From Ananas comosus (taxonomy: Eukaryota > Streptophyta > Magnoliopsida > Poales > Bromeliaceae), in the NCBI RefSeq assembly GCF_001540865.1, contig NC_033621.1, positions 13,622,238 through 13,686,237 of the forward strand: 64,000 bases of DNA, written 5' to 3'. Below the pieces are notes generated by a model. That model saw nothing but the letters and a program-made list of their open reading frames with translations. It was not told the origin of the DNA and ran no database searches. A program made the translations under genes and the position numbers. Of the stretch, positions 11,930-23,203 are shown in pieces. Within the stretch, counting starts at the first letter, position 1. Each line of letters starts with the position of its first letter.

Positions 11930-12785
11930 AGAGTGAGATTACATTTATAGGGCAATATTACTAATACACTCAAAAGTGAGGTGTATATTTTTTTTTTTTT
12001 GAGAGATAGATAGCATGCTACCTTCTTCGTTTATTTCATTTAGAAATAAATTTAGTTGGAAATGTAAATCAACTAGGATTCGAACTTGAGATCTCGAGTA
12101 CCAACCACCAAGTCTTTTGCCACTTGCGCTAGGAACGGTCGGTATATCTTATATTTTTTTTTTATTTCAGGATTATCATGTCTCACTTGTTACATCAATT
12201 TTTCTATTTTTAACAAAAAAAAAATATTTGAATTTTTGTGAACTCTAATTAAGAGCATAATGTAAAACACACACTGCATTTTAGGATGTACATGTTGTTA
12301 TCAAAAACCTTATGATTAGAACTAAAAAATAATATTAAAAATAATAATAATAAAAGAAGAAGCTGTCTAAATCTTGTAAAGGTGTACTCAAAGGAAAAAA
12401 GCTAATCTACAAACTATTGACAAATTGTACCCAAATGAAGTGCAAAACCTTCACGAAATTAACTTACTTGTATTTGTTTACTAAATAATCTGTCACAATC
12501 AATATATGCTGGAAAAAATCAAAGGGACCATCACTTTATCAACATGGAACAATTGAACTTGTCTTTATTTTAAAAAAAGACAAAATTAATTAACCTAGCA
12601 CCACAATATATATACTCACATATCAGAAGCAATTAATTAACCTTTAGGCTCTTCAGTTACATCAAAAGGCAATTATAATATGAGATTAGTTGCAAATTCA
12701 GTTTCTAGAATTTTGATTCAATTTAATTTTTTTCTTATACATTTTTATCTATAACTATTTAGGCTCTAATGTAAACCCTTAACAT
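11930..12785. other. Intergenic spacer
   Basis: AT-rich, with microsatellite-like poly-A and (ATA)n tracts. No gene or defined element was recognised. Confidence 0.45.
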
Positions 12786-12792
12786 TATTCTT

Positions 12793-13597
12793 AGAGTGTG
12801 TTGGGTTCGAAGTCGGAATCGGTATCGGAGTAGGAATGAGAATAAGCTGAAAATGGAATCGGAATGATTTATTATCTCATTCTGTTTGGTTCGCCACCTG
12901 AATCGAAATCGGAATGAACCGTTCTCATAGACGGTGTTTGGTTTAAATAGATATCTCATAAACGTAATCAAATTAATATATCAATTTTATCTTTATAATA
13001 TATTAGTTTAAATTCAAACTAAAAATTAAATGTTAAAAATTTACGTCAAAGTTTTAAAATAATGTCAAAATTTTAAATATATTTTTTTTAAAATTAAAAT
13101 TTGAAATTGAATAGATAATTCAAAATATAAAACTAAATTTTGATTTATTCAAATTTACACATAAAATTATAATTTAAATTTCAATTTGAATCCATAAATT
13201 TAATTTAAATTTTAAATAAAATTTGAATACAACTTTAGATTTTTAAATTAAATTTAAATTTAAATTTATAAATTAGATTAGAAATACTTGATTGAATTTT
13301 AATTTTTAATTTAAGTTCAAATTAAAATTAAAATTTATAAATATAAGTTTTAAACGTAAACTTATGTTTTAATTAAAAAGAAAGTTTAAAAAATTAAATT
13401 TAATCCGAATAAATTTATTTCGTCCGGATTTAATTTTCAATCCAGATTGAACAGAAGGGTAATTGAGGGGATTCTTATTCACCTGGGAATCGAAATCGAA
13501 ATGAAAATTTCGCATATCAAATACGGACAAACAGATTCGTCCATTTCAATTCCAATTCCAAAGTGAAAAAGTAGCGAACCAAACACGTTCCGTCTGA
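12793..13597. repeat. Fold-back repeat with TTTGGTTCGC-type ends
   Basis: The left end carries GGGTTCGAAGTCGGAATCGG and an internal GTTTGGTTCGCCACC. The right end reads AGCGAACCAAACACG, its inverted counterpart. Both flanks contain GGAATCGGAAT-like repeats while the centre is AAATTTAAATTT-rich. The pattern is that of a non-coding fold-back or MITE-type element. Exact ends and target duplication are not clear. Confidence 0.45.
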
Positions 13598-13916
13598 AAT
13601 GACAGCAAATTATGTTACATAAAGTAAAAATATATGAGAAATTTGAACCAGAACATATTAGTTCAATAAAAATATTTTTTCTAAAAGTTTGAACAAAAAA
13701 AGATCAAAAAAAGATGCCGATCTCTACGTATTTTACATTTTTACTCCTTATGACTCTTTCAATATCAAACAGACCGTGACGAAAAAATTCTACTCAAAAT
13801 TGAAGCTACTTAAAACTATGAGAACATTTAACCATTTAAGATGAACTAACCTAGAAGTAGAAAATTAATAATAATGATAATAGATCCATCCTCAAACACA
13901 AAGCCACGTAATTGTC

Positions 13917-13918
<2 letters not shown>

Positions 13919-13955
<37 letters not shown>
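13919..13955 (+). repeat. (CT)n microsatellite in SBT promoter
   Basis: An uninterrupted CT run about 280 bp upstream of the SBT start. An equivalent run sits upstream of the broken copy at 43710-43743, so it predates the duplication. CT tracts are common in plant core promoters and leaders. Confidence 0.9.
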
Positions 13956-13959
<4 letters not shown>

Positions 13960-14139
13960 ACAAAAGCTCACATCAAAAGAAAACCCCACACGGCCATACC
14001 TTAAAACCCTAACAATTTAATGAAGCAGGTAACTCGCTACCTATTTTTTTAAAAAAAAACCAAACAACTTGAGCAAACTTAGTCCATATGCCCCACCTAA
14101 TTATTGTTCTATTATTATCTTCTCGCATCATATCCCATA

Positions 14140-14231
14140 CACTACTACTACTATAAAATGATGCGGCAAAAACACTTTAATTTCCCAATCCACACCACAA
14201 CAACAACAACAACAACAACAACAACATCTCC
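14140..14231 (+). promoter_or_regulatory. Core promoter and leader of the intronless SBT gene
   Basis: A TATA box (TATAAAA, 14152-14158) lies 74 bp before the ATG. The leader ends in a (CAA)n tract at about 14198-14225, a composition typical of efficiently translated plant leaders. The segment is conserved upstream of the pseudogene at 47878, where a large insertion separates the TATA region from more distal promoter sequence. Confidence 0.6.
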
Positions 14232-16583
14232 ATGGCTCGTCTCCCACCAGTAGTAAAAAGATTAGTACTAATAATAATGCTTCTACTAACTCTATCATCC
14301 ACCGTACACGTGTCATCCTCTGCGCCGTCGGATTCCGCCACCTACATCGTCCACATGGACCTGTCCTTGATGCCGCGCGCGTTCTCCAGCCCGCGCGTTT
14401 GGTACCGCGCCGCGGTGGCCGCCGCCGCCGCCGCCGTCGCGGACGCCGACGCGCTTCGTCCCGGCTCCTCGGCGGCGGCGCCCCCCCCGGAGATCGTCTA
14501 CGCGTACGAGAGCGCGATCCACGGCTTCGCGGCGCGGCTCTCCTCGGCGCAGCTCGCGCGGCTCAGGGAGTCGCGCGGGTTCGTGTGGTGCCACCCCGAC
14601 GCGGTTGTTCGCCCCGACACGACCCACACCCCCGATTTCCTCGGCCTCTCCCCCGACCTCGGGCTCTGGCCCGCGTCCAACTACGGCGACGGCGTCATCA
14701 TCGGCGTCGTCGACACCGGGATCTGGCCCGAGAGCGCCAGCTTCTCCGACCGCGGCCTCGGCCTCGGCCCCGCGCCGCCGCGCTGGCGCGGCGTCTGCGA
14801 GCGCGGCACCGCGTTCGCCCCCTCCCTCTGCAATCGCAAGCTCATCGGCGCGCGCGGCTTCAACCGCGGCCTCCTCTCCCACAACCCTAACCTCACCATC
14901 GCCGTCAACTCGCCGCGCGACACCGACGGCCACGGCACGCACACCGCGTCCACCGCCGCGGGGACGCGCGTCGCCGCCGCGTCCTTCTTCGGCTACGCCC
15001 GCGCCCCCGCCCCCGGCGGGGGCGCCCGCGGCGCGGCGCCGCGGGCGCGCGTCGCCGCGTACAAGGTGCTGTGGGCCGAGGGCGCGTACGCCTCGGACGT
15101 GATCGCGGGGATCGACGCCGCCGTATCGGACGGCGCGGACGTGATCTCGCTCTCCCTCGGGCTCAGCGGCGCCGCCCTCTACGACGACCCCGTCGCCGTC
15201 GCCGCGCTCGCCGCCGTTGAGCGGGGCGTCTTCGTCTCCGCCTCCGCCGGGAACGAGGGCCCCGTCCTCGGCTTCGTCCACAACGGCACCCCCTGGGTGC
15301 TCACCGTCGGCGCCAGCTCCGTGGACCGGGTGTTCGCCGGGATCGTGCGCCTCGGCAACGGCGCCTCCCTCCTCGGCGAGTCCCTCTATCCCGGAAACCC
15401 GTCCACATTCACCGACCTACCCCTCGCCTCCCTCGGCTCCTGCGCGAACGCGACGCTTCTCCGAAAACACCGCCGCAAATTAGTGGTTTGCGACGCCAAG
15501 GATTTTCTCGGCTCCGCGGCGCAACACGTCACCAATGCCAAAGTGGCAGCGGCACTTTTCATAACAACCGACACTTTTCGCGATTTGTACGCGCTCTTCA
15601 GTTTCCCCGCGGTCATTCTGAGCCCGCGAGACGGTTCGGTCGTCTTGGACTACATAAACAAGAGCCCGAACCCGAAGGCCTGTTTGCAGTTTAGAGAGAC
15701 CATCTTGGGCTTGAAGCCGGCGCCGAAAGTGGCGCCCTACACTTCCCGCGGCCCGTCCGCGAGCAGCCCGCACGTCCTGAAGCCCGACATCGTCGCGCCG
15801 GGCACGCAGATTCTCGCCGCCTGGGCCGAGAACTCGACTGTCGGCACAGTTGGTTCGCGGGAGCTGTACAGCAAGTTTAATATTATTTCCGGGACGTCGA
15901 TGGCGTGCCCGCACGCCTCCGGCGTGGCCGCCCTGCTCAGGGCGGCGCACCCCAGCTGGAGCCCCGCGGCCATCCGGTCCGCGATCATGACCACCGCCGA
16001 TCCGTCCGACAACACGGGCCGGCCCATTAAGGACACGGGCCTAAAGGACCAGCCCGCCACTCCGCTGGCCATGGGCTCGGGCCAAATCAAGCCCAACAAG
16101 GCGCTCGACCCGGGCCTAGTTTACGACGCCGGCATTAAGGACTATGTGAGGCTCCTATGTGCCATGAACTTCACTACAAACCAACTCAAAATGATCACTC
16201 GGTCATCGTCAGTCGACTGCTCCGATGCCTCGTTGGATCTCAACTATCCTTCATTCATCGCCTTTTTCAACCCGAAAACCGCCGTCACAATAGATAATTC
16301 TATTAGAAAATTTAAGAGGACCGTAACGAATGTGGGGGATGCGGTGGCGACGTATAGCGCAAAAGTGAAGGAGATTAAAGGATTCTCGATAAGCGTCGTG
16401 CCGGATGAGCTAGTGTTTAAGGATAAGTATGAGAAGCAAAGCTTCACAGTTATTCTACAAGGGCACGTGAAAAATAAAAAGGATGAGGTGGTTCATGGCT
16501 CATTGAGTTGGGTGGATGACAAGGGAAAGTATGAAGTGAGGAGTCCTATTGTGGCAACCACCTTCAGCTCAGAACGGTTGTGA
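14232..16583 (+). CDS. Subtilisin-like serine protease (SBT1-type), intronless
   Basis: One frame encodes a 783 aa plant subtilase, within the usual 740-790 aa. Domains in order: signal peptide (about 1-30, hydrophobic core LVLIIMLLLTLSS); I9 inhibitor propeptide (about 37-125, from TYIVHMDLSLMP); S8 domain with Asp161 ([10 protein letters not shown]), His234 (DTDGHGTHTAS), oxyanion Asn341 (SASAGNEGP) and Ser556 ([13 protein letters not shown]); a PA insert (about 370-490); and a C-terminal Fn3-like domain (about 665-775, NYPSFIAFF, RTVTNVGDAVATY). All catalytic residues are present, so it should be an active secreted protease of the apoplast. The first two-thirds are extremely GC-rich, a typical monocot gradient. 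It faces the minus-strand SBT at 17562 tail to tail. Substrate unknown; subfamily from motif similarity only. Confidence 0.95.
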   Translation: MARLPPVVKRLVLIIMLLLTLSSTVHVSSSAPSDSATYIVHMDLSLMPRAFSSPRVWYRAAVAAAAAAVADADALRPGSSAAAPPPEIVYAYESAIHGFAARLSSAQLARLRESRGFVWCHPDAVVRPDTTHTPDFLGLSPDLGLWPASNYGDGVIIGVVDTGIWPESASFSDRGLGLGPAPPRWRGVCERGTAFAPSLCNRKLIGARGFNRGLLSHNPNLTIAVNSPRDTDGHGTHTASTAAGTRVAAASFFGYARAPAPGGGARGAAPRARVAAYKVLWAEGAYASDVIAGIDAAVSDGADVISLSLGLSGAALYDDPVAVAALAAVERGVFVSASAGNEGPVLGFVHNGTPWVLTVGASSVDRVFAGIVRLGNGASLLGESLYPGNPSTFTDLPLASLGSCANATLLRKHRRKLVVCDAKDFLGSAAQHVTNAKVAAALFITTDTFRDLYALFSFPAVILSPRDGSVVLDYINKSPNPKACLQFRETILGLKPAPKVAPYTSRGPSASSPHVLKPDIVAPGTQILAAWAENSTVGTVGSRELYSKFNIISGTSMACPHASGVAALLRAAHPSWSPAAIRSAIMTTADPSDNTGRPIKDTGLKDQPATPLAMGSGQIKPNKALDPGLVYDAGIKDYVRLLCAMNFTTNQLKMITRSSSVDCSDASLDLNYPSFIAFFNPKTAVTIDNSIRKFKRTVTNVGDAVATYSAKVKEIKGFSISVVPDELVFKDKYEKQSFTVILQGHVKNKKDEVVHGSLSWVDDKGKYEVRSPIVATTFSSERL

Positions 16584-17561
16584 ATGAAAATACTGACATT
16601 GCTAGAGCACTATTTAATTATTTTCAAATAAAATAAATTGAAAATATGGTTAGCACTGACCATAGTAGATTTTTCTTTATGAATGGATAAATTAGACCAC
16701 TAGTGCTCCAAACTGTTTGATCCCCCAATTGTAAATTCGAACGTTTAAAATTTTAGTCAAATTCCAATATTTTACTGTCAGAAAAAAATTATAGTAGTCT
16801 CCATTTAATGTATCTGTACATTTATGTATTATATATATTCGTCGACCTGATTGATCAATCTCACATTTCAATTCCATCATGTGTGAGTTTTTTTCACTCT
16901 GAAAATTAGGCTGTTAAATTAGAAAAATTGAGATGAATTGAGGATCGGTGAATTTATTGTGTTAGGCTTAGTTTGGTATTGTGATCTATCTAACGCTATT
17001 AGATAAAATGGAGTTGAGGAAAAAACATATAGGGAGATGCTTCTGCGTTCTCCGGTGGGACCGCGGAAAATATATCATAACCGACTCATCACGATATGCG
17101 GAACGCAATATTACGTACGGAAACAAACAGAGTATTTTTCCATCGTCGTTTCTCACCGCACGTAACGCAATCTCCCCGCAATCCCAAACGAAGCCTTAGT
17201 AAGTATGACTGAATCAGCAGATGCAAAAAAACAACTTTTGAATTATTTTTTGCAGAATGTAGTGATGCTTAATTGTTGATATATAAAGGTGGGAACTTAT
17301 GGAAAATAGAGCTAACATTACTTTGTAAACAAAAAAAGGATTGATTGTAAATAATTAATTTGCTTCCCTAATATTTATCTCACTCCAAATTGATAGAACA
17401 ATTAAAGCATTTTCTCTTTTTCTTCATTAATTTATTAAAGGACAATCGATAATGCGTAATCATATATAGATTCAAAACTACAGCATCTGCTGCTGCTTCT
17501 CCCTGCAATTCCAACTTTCATTTCCCACTCTTCATTATGCCTCTCCATGCACGCGCGAATC
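16584..17561. other. Convergent 3' spacer of SBT pair 1
   Basis: 978 bp lie between the two stop codons. The sequence is homologous to 24286-25608 and 60574-61721, which hold the same position in pairs 2 and 3, showing that the pair was duplicated as a unit. The copies differ mainly by transposon insertions; here it is the MITE at 16965-17195. Polyadenylation signals of both genes must lie within it. Confidence 0.8.
16965..17195. mobile_element. Tourist-like MITE with TTA target duplication
   Basis: This 231 bp element has ends GGCTTAGTTTGG and CCAAACGAAGCC (inverted) and is flanked by TTA at 16962-16964 and 17196-17198. A TTA duplication with GGCTT/CGTTTGG ends fits PIF/Harbinger (Tourist) MITEs. 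The paralogous spacers at about 24715 and 61145 lack it (empty sites), so it inserted after the pair duplication or in one lineage only. Confidence 0.8.
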
Positions 17562-20403
17562 TTAAAGCACCACTATTGGGCTCCTCACCGTGTATTTCCC
17601 GCTGGTATCACACCAAATTATGGCACCGTAGTTGTCACCCGTACCGGAAATTGGCGACTTAACCGTAACGGTCAGTTTGTAGCTCAGCTGCTGAAGAGTC
17701 TCCCGGAATTCCAGTTTCTGCGGCCACACCGCGATGTCGACTCCCCTCGTGGGCGCCACCGCGACGCTGTAGTTCCCAGGGGCCCCGACGTTTGTCAGGG
17801 TCCGCGAGAACTGCTGCGCGGCGCCAAGCGTCGCATTCGGCCCGAAAATCGCGATGAACGACGGGTAGTTGAGGTCGGCCGACGGCTTCGAGCAGTCGAC
17901 AGCCGACGGCGGCATCCGCGCGATCGCGGCGATCTGCACGCGCGTGTAGTTGGAGCCGCACAGCATGTTCACGTAGTCCCGCGGTGCAGCATCGTAGACG
18001 AGCCCCGGGTCGAGCGCCCCGTTGGGGTTGACGTGCCCAGCGCCGATCGCTAGGGGGCTGGCGAAGGCGTAGCCGTTGCCAGCATCCCTGATCGGCCGTC
18101 CCGTGTTGTCAGTGAATGCCGCGGTGGTCATCATCGCCGACCGGACCGCCGCGACGCTCCACTCCGGGTGCGCCGCCTTCAGCAGCGCCGCAACGCCACT
18201 CGCATGCGGGCACGCCATTGACGTCCCCGAGATCACGTTGAACTCGCTGGCGAGCGGCGTGTTGCCGATCACCGACGTCGGCAGCGTCGGTATCCACGAC
18301 GCGAGGATGTTGTCCCCGGGAGCCAGGATGTCGGGCTTCAGCACGCCCGGGTAGCTCAGTGACGGCCCCCGCGACGAGTAGTCGGTCACGACCGGGGCCG
18401 GCTTCGTGCCCAGAACCGTCTGCTGGAACTGTACGCTTGCGGTGGGATGCGAAACTGTGCGGATGTACTTCAGGAGATCTACCGCGGCCTTCGGGCCGAT
18501 GACGACCCCCGGAAACGAGAATCCGGAGTAGGATTCGTTCGAAAGAAAGATTGCGCCACCGACGGTGGATTGGCCCACCGCCTCCACCTGGTCGAACAGC
18601 GACCCAGTGTCTTGGCACACAACGACCGCACCGTCCAATGTCGATAAATCGGCCGCGGAATTGCAAGCCGAGATGGTCCTGTTGTAGACCAAGGACCTGT
18701 TTTGGATCCACGCGTTCTCAGGGTAGAGCGAAAGGCCGGTTAGGGTTTGCCCGTTGCCGAGCGTCACCACTGCGGAGAACTGGCGGTCGACCGTGCCGGC
18801 GGCCACCGTCAGCTGCCAGGGGATGCCGTTGTGCAGCGAGGTGAGCTCCGGGCCGTAGTTCCCGGCCGACGAAGAGACGAAGACCCCCCGCTCCATCGCG
18901 GCGAACGAGGCGATCGCGACCGGGTCCTCGTACAGCGGGACGCCGTCGAACCCCATCGATATCGAGATGACGTCGACGCCGTCCGCGATCGCCCGGTCCA
19001 TCCCGGCCAGCACGTCCGATGCGTACCGCCCCTCGTCCCAGTTCGTCTTGTACATGGCCACCCTCGCCCGCGGCGCGATCCCTCGTGCAATACCCCGAGC
19101 GTACCTGTAAAACCAGCCCTTTTATCATCTAAAGCTTATGCGGGTAGAGAATGATTATATATATCAGAGTAAATCACGCTTCCAACATATACCCGTAGAA
19201 GGAGGCGTCGGGGACGAAGTTTCCGGCGGCGGTGGAGGAGGTGTGGGTGCCGTGGCCCTCCGTGTCGCGAGTCGAGTTCATGGAGAGGACTATGCCCGGG
19301 TTCGCGGCGACGAGGCCCTTGTTGAAGAATTGAGCTCCGATGAGCTTCCGGTTGCACAACGACAAGTTGAACGCCTGGCCAGGCTCACACTTACCCTTCC
19401 ACCTGTTGTATATAAAATATTAAAATATATTTTATATTAAGTTTTGAAGAAAATAATTTTCACTTAAATCTACTGCAAAACGAGGTTCAGTAAAATTTTA
19501 ACAGCTTTATGCACATTGTATTTGTATCTACTCCTCAAAGAGAAATTTTGTAGGTGCGGTGTTTACGGTAACACGTACAATTAATTGCATCCACCGAAAA
19601 TTTATAATTTTGGTATTAAATTTTAAAAACTGTAATCTTTATGCTCAGGAGATTTGCTAATTTTGATCATTTAATTTATACCAGTTCCGAAACTGAGAAA
19701 TAATTTTTTGCAATCATGAAAAATAAAAAACAAATACTTTTAACTATATTATTAACGGTATTGACCGTCGATTCTTATATCTTATTATCGAGAATAAGAT
19801 GAAAATATTCTAATTATTCTCAAGAATGTGTCAATTTAATCTTTTATTCTACATGTTTAGTACAAAATAGTACTCGAGAGAAGTAACAGTTATTTCGCAT
19901 TACCTTTTGGGCACCTCAGAATAGCCGGCGTCGATGAAGCTCCGGCTCTCGGGCCAAATCCCGGTGTCGATCATTCCGACGATGACATCCTCGCCTAACT
20001 TGGAAGCCGACCAAAGACCGCTCGACGGGTCGAGCGAGAGGAACTGGTACGTGTACGTCGTGTCGAGGGTCGCCTGGCGATCGGCGTACGCCGACACGAA
20101 GCCCGGAGAGCGGCGAAGGCTGCGCAGCTCATCCTCCGACAGAAGAGCGCTGAACCCGTGAAAAGCATCGTCGTACGCGTAAACGAGACTAGGAGCGTCG
20201 GCAGACGCCTTTACGGACGCGAGGGTGACGGAATACCACTCGCGGTGGTTGGAGAATGTCGCGGGCATGGCCGACTTATCCATGTGGACAATGTACGTGG
20301 ATCTACCGACCGCAGACACCGCTGCCGCTGCGGCCGCCGAGAGACGAAGGATTGAGAAAACAAGGCATGTTCCCAGGAGGAGAGCATGAATAGTAAGGGC
20401 CAT
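17562..20403 (-). CDS. Subtilisin-like serine protease, three exons (SBT1-type)
   Basis: On the minus strand, exons 19904-20403, 19193-19402 and 17562-19104 join in frame to 750 aa. Introns are 501 bp and 88 bp, both GT-AG. The donor AAAAG|GTAATG joins to G|TGGAAGGG to give [15 protein letters not shown], as expected for the family. Domains: signal peptide (about 1-30), I9 propeptide (about 36-112, [13 protein letters not shown]), S8 triad Asp146 ([11 protein letters not shown]), His217 ([11 protein letters not shown]), Asn319 (SSAGNYGP), Ser532 ([14 protein letters not shown]), PA insert, Fn3-like tail ending SPIVVL. All catalytic residues are intact. The KSAMP..F..H..WY propeptide resembles Arabidopsis SBT1.9-type proteins, which is a motif-level impression. 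Very close to the genes at 25609 and 61722. Predicted secreted to the apoplast. Confidence 0.95.
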
Positions 20404-20454
20404 TGCAAGTGTACACTAGTTCTCCTTAGCCCTGCAGTGTGACCTGCATATGGT

Positions 20455-20475
20455 GCACACTTTATATAGCCTTTT
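20455..20475 (-). promoter_or_regulatory. TATA box of the three-exon SBT gene
   Basis: On the minus strand the sequence reads GGCTATATAAAGTGTGCACC, centred about 60 bp upstream of the ATG at 20403. The same block is conserved upstream of the paralogue at 28884 (GGCCATATAAAG). Confidence 0.65.
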
Positions 20476-21600
20476 TTATCTCCAATTGTAATGATCGAGG
20501 TTAACCTTAGGACGGTCAAATAGAATAATCTATGAAAGCAACATGAAATAGAAGGAGCAAAGAAGGTCACTATCGCATCGGCGATATCACACCAACTACT
20601 TGGGACGAGAGAAAAAAACGAAGGAAAGCATCGGAATGGCCGATGCAACGTAAGACTCATTCCTATTATTTTCGTAGTCTTTTTCGCTGCTAATATAGTC
20701 GGTAAAAATATGCTACTTATTTTTTAGAATTTTGGGTTAATTAAATCTTAGTAATTCACGAAGAAGAAAGATAAAGGAGTTAATGAGAGCCCAATAATCT
20801 TTCATCGGAAACGATAGGAAAATAGGATTTATTTCTACAAAGGTAGAGTTGCTGGAGAATAATATTTTTATATTCAACGTACTTTTTAATGATTTGATAA
20901 GCAATGACCAAATTAAAATAGTTTTGACAATAATTACTTGTGTGATCTACGTGTTTGACTTAGATTTTAAAAAGTGGAGCTTTTGGTTAATCCCCCTTTC
21001 AAAATCTTATTCTGATGCCCAAAATTAGACTCCGTTAAACCCTGTTGTTAAAATCTGATTAATTTTGAACTAAAATTTTGAACTAAAATTTTATTCTAAA
21101 TTAATTTTAAATTTAAATCTAGGTTTTAAATTTTGAATTTGTAATTTCCCATTTTCAAATTTTAGATTTTAAATTTCAAAACTCAAATCTCAAATTTTAA
21201 ATTTTAAATTTTAAAATCCTAAAGCTAACTTTTAAATGCTAAAGTTTTAAATTTATAAATTTCAAATTTAGCTTTTAAATTCAAATGCCAAAATTTAAAT
21301 ATGGGTTCAGATTTTATATTTAGAATTTTGAACTATTAGAGTCAAATTTTAATTTTAAATTCACATTTTAGTATAAAATTCAGCAAAAAAAAATTTATTT
21401 TCAAACAGCAAAATTTTTTTGTCAAACAACTTTATAAAATCACTTTCCTACATTCCTACTAGATTCAACCAAACGCTATATAACTTTTAACAAAAATTAA
21501 TTCTCAAAATTAAAATTAATTCTGTAAAAATTACTTTTTTAGAATCTTAGACCAAACGGCCCCATATTCAAGAAGCTTGGAAGCATCAAATGTTGGATAG
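20476..21600. other. Upstream region of SBT and AT-rich spacer
   Basis: The first ~300 bp are homologous to the upstream region of the paralogue (28950-29200) and probably hold its distal promoter. From about 20950 the sequence is AAATTTTGAA-type AT-rich repeat ending near CCAAACGGCCCC at 21553, a motif often found at ends of plant fold-back elements. No coding content. Confidence 0.5.
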
Positions 21601-21689
21601 GTAATCACATTTGCTTTGTAGTTTCTTTTGTTTTTTTATACACACTACTAACATATTGCTTTTGCACTCTATACATCTTCAAACTTCAT

Positions 21690-23105
21690 TTATTAATAAA
21701 AATAAAAACGCTTTTGTTTCTTTTATCCCTTTCTGTTCTTGTTTACTATTAAAAATAAAAACGCTTATGTTCCGTTCTTGTTTACTACGATTATTTCTGG
21801 CATTATTGCATTACAAGCTCCAATAATGACAAGAAGCAAANAATCATGCAAGCCAAATATATATGATTAGATAAAAATATTTCCTCTACAAACCATATAT
21901 CAAAAATTCTTGATCTACACCATGTCAAGTCAATTAAGCTCGACTTGACTTAAAAGTGCACTTAAAACTAACCTACCTAATTAATGTTAATAAATACCAA
22001 AAAGAATTGGAAATATCTCTTTTAGCATCAATTTTTGGGTCAAAGTTTGAATTTGGACCCCAAATTCAATATACCAAAATGAAGGAACTGATCTCCTACA
22101 TATCAAATTTCCACAAATAATAAGACCAGGAACAATGACCTTTTGGATTCTACTATTTAACTGCAAAGACTTTGGCATCCATTTCTTAAATGGGGTAATT
22201 GCATATGTTACAATATAAGACTGGTTATAATGCACGTGTAATGCACATCACATTTATAAATTAAATTAAATTTAAATTTAAAGTTAAAATAAATTTTGAA
22301 TCTGTATCTTAAATTTAAATAATTATTGGTAACAAACTCTATTTTTTTAATTAAGTTATTTTTTAAATTTGATTTGTTTCTAATCTATTTACTTATATTG
22401 TAAATATTTTTTTTATGTGTTCCATACCGTACAATTTTTTTTTTAATATATATACCCAAAATTTAAAAATCGAATTGATTTCAAATATTAAATTAAAGTT
22501 TGAATTTAGATTTAAATACATGAATCAAACTCAAAATTTAAATTTAATTTTGAACCTATTGTTTGAATTTAAATAATTGTTGATTTAATATGTCTATTTT
22601 TAAGCCATTTTATTTTTCAAACTTGATTTGCTTTTAGTTAGTTTATTATTAAATTTTTTTTTTATAATGTGTATTCTTTTATTCTATCTACGATACTATT
22701 TGTTAACTCAAAATTTTTTATTTGCTTTTATATTTATAGTATAGATAGTAATTTTTTTTACTTTTTTTTTTCTAAGAATAATAGTAAATTTGTGTCTTTG
22801 TTCTTAATTACAAAGATTCCCCCTCAGTTGCTTCTTTGCATTAAAAATTGCATCGAATTCGAATCCTACATTTTGTCTCCAACTCAAATAAGTCTAAATT
22901 TTGAGATAATTATTGAATTTGGCTGTGAAACTTTGCAAAAACAAGTTTGCATATTATATCACTTAAATCGTGTAAGTAAAACTTGCGTCTTTAAACTTAT
23001 TTTAGTAGAATTTGACGGCTAAATCCAATAACTGTTCCATGTTTTTGGGCTCATTTGCCATAGTGACAAAGCGTGAGATGAAAATTGATGCAATTTTTAA
23101 TACAG
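21690..23105. repeat. Duplicated non-coding segment, paralogous to 32975-34208 and 49101-49350
   Basis: The block beginning at the AAACGCTTTTGTTTC region is colinear with 32975-34208. Its right part, from 22856 (ATTCGAATCCTA), continues colinear with 49101 onward. It includes copy B of the Helitron-like AT-rich repeat (about 22222-22760). An N at 21841 marks a join, where the other copy has extra sequence. Nothing coding is seen. Confidence 0.75.
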
Positions 23106-23203
23106 ATCATGAGTAATTAAGGCTATGTTTGGTTCGAGTATAAACAAGAACTGCTTGTTTCAGAAATAAATACAGGTTCAGGTATAAGCAAGAACTAGAC
23201 CAA

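Noticed and set aside
14313..15281. 322-codon open frame on the minus strand
   Set aside because: It lies antisense to the GC-rich catalytic region of the SBT gene. Its Arg/Gly/Ala-rich translation reflects codon bias of the real gene.
17547..18053. Plus-strand frames opposite exon 3 of the three-exon SBT genes (also 61707-62213)
   Set aside because: Antisense shadows of the real coding exon, repeated at each paralogue for the same reason.
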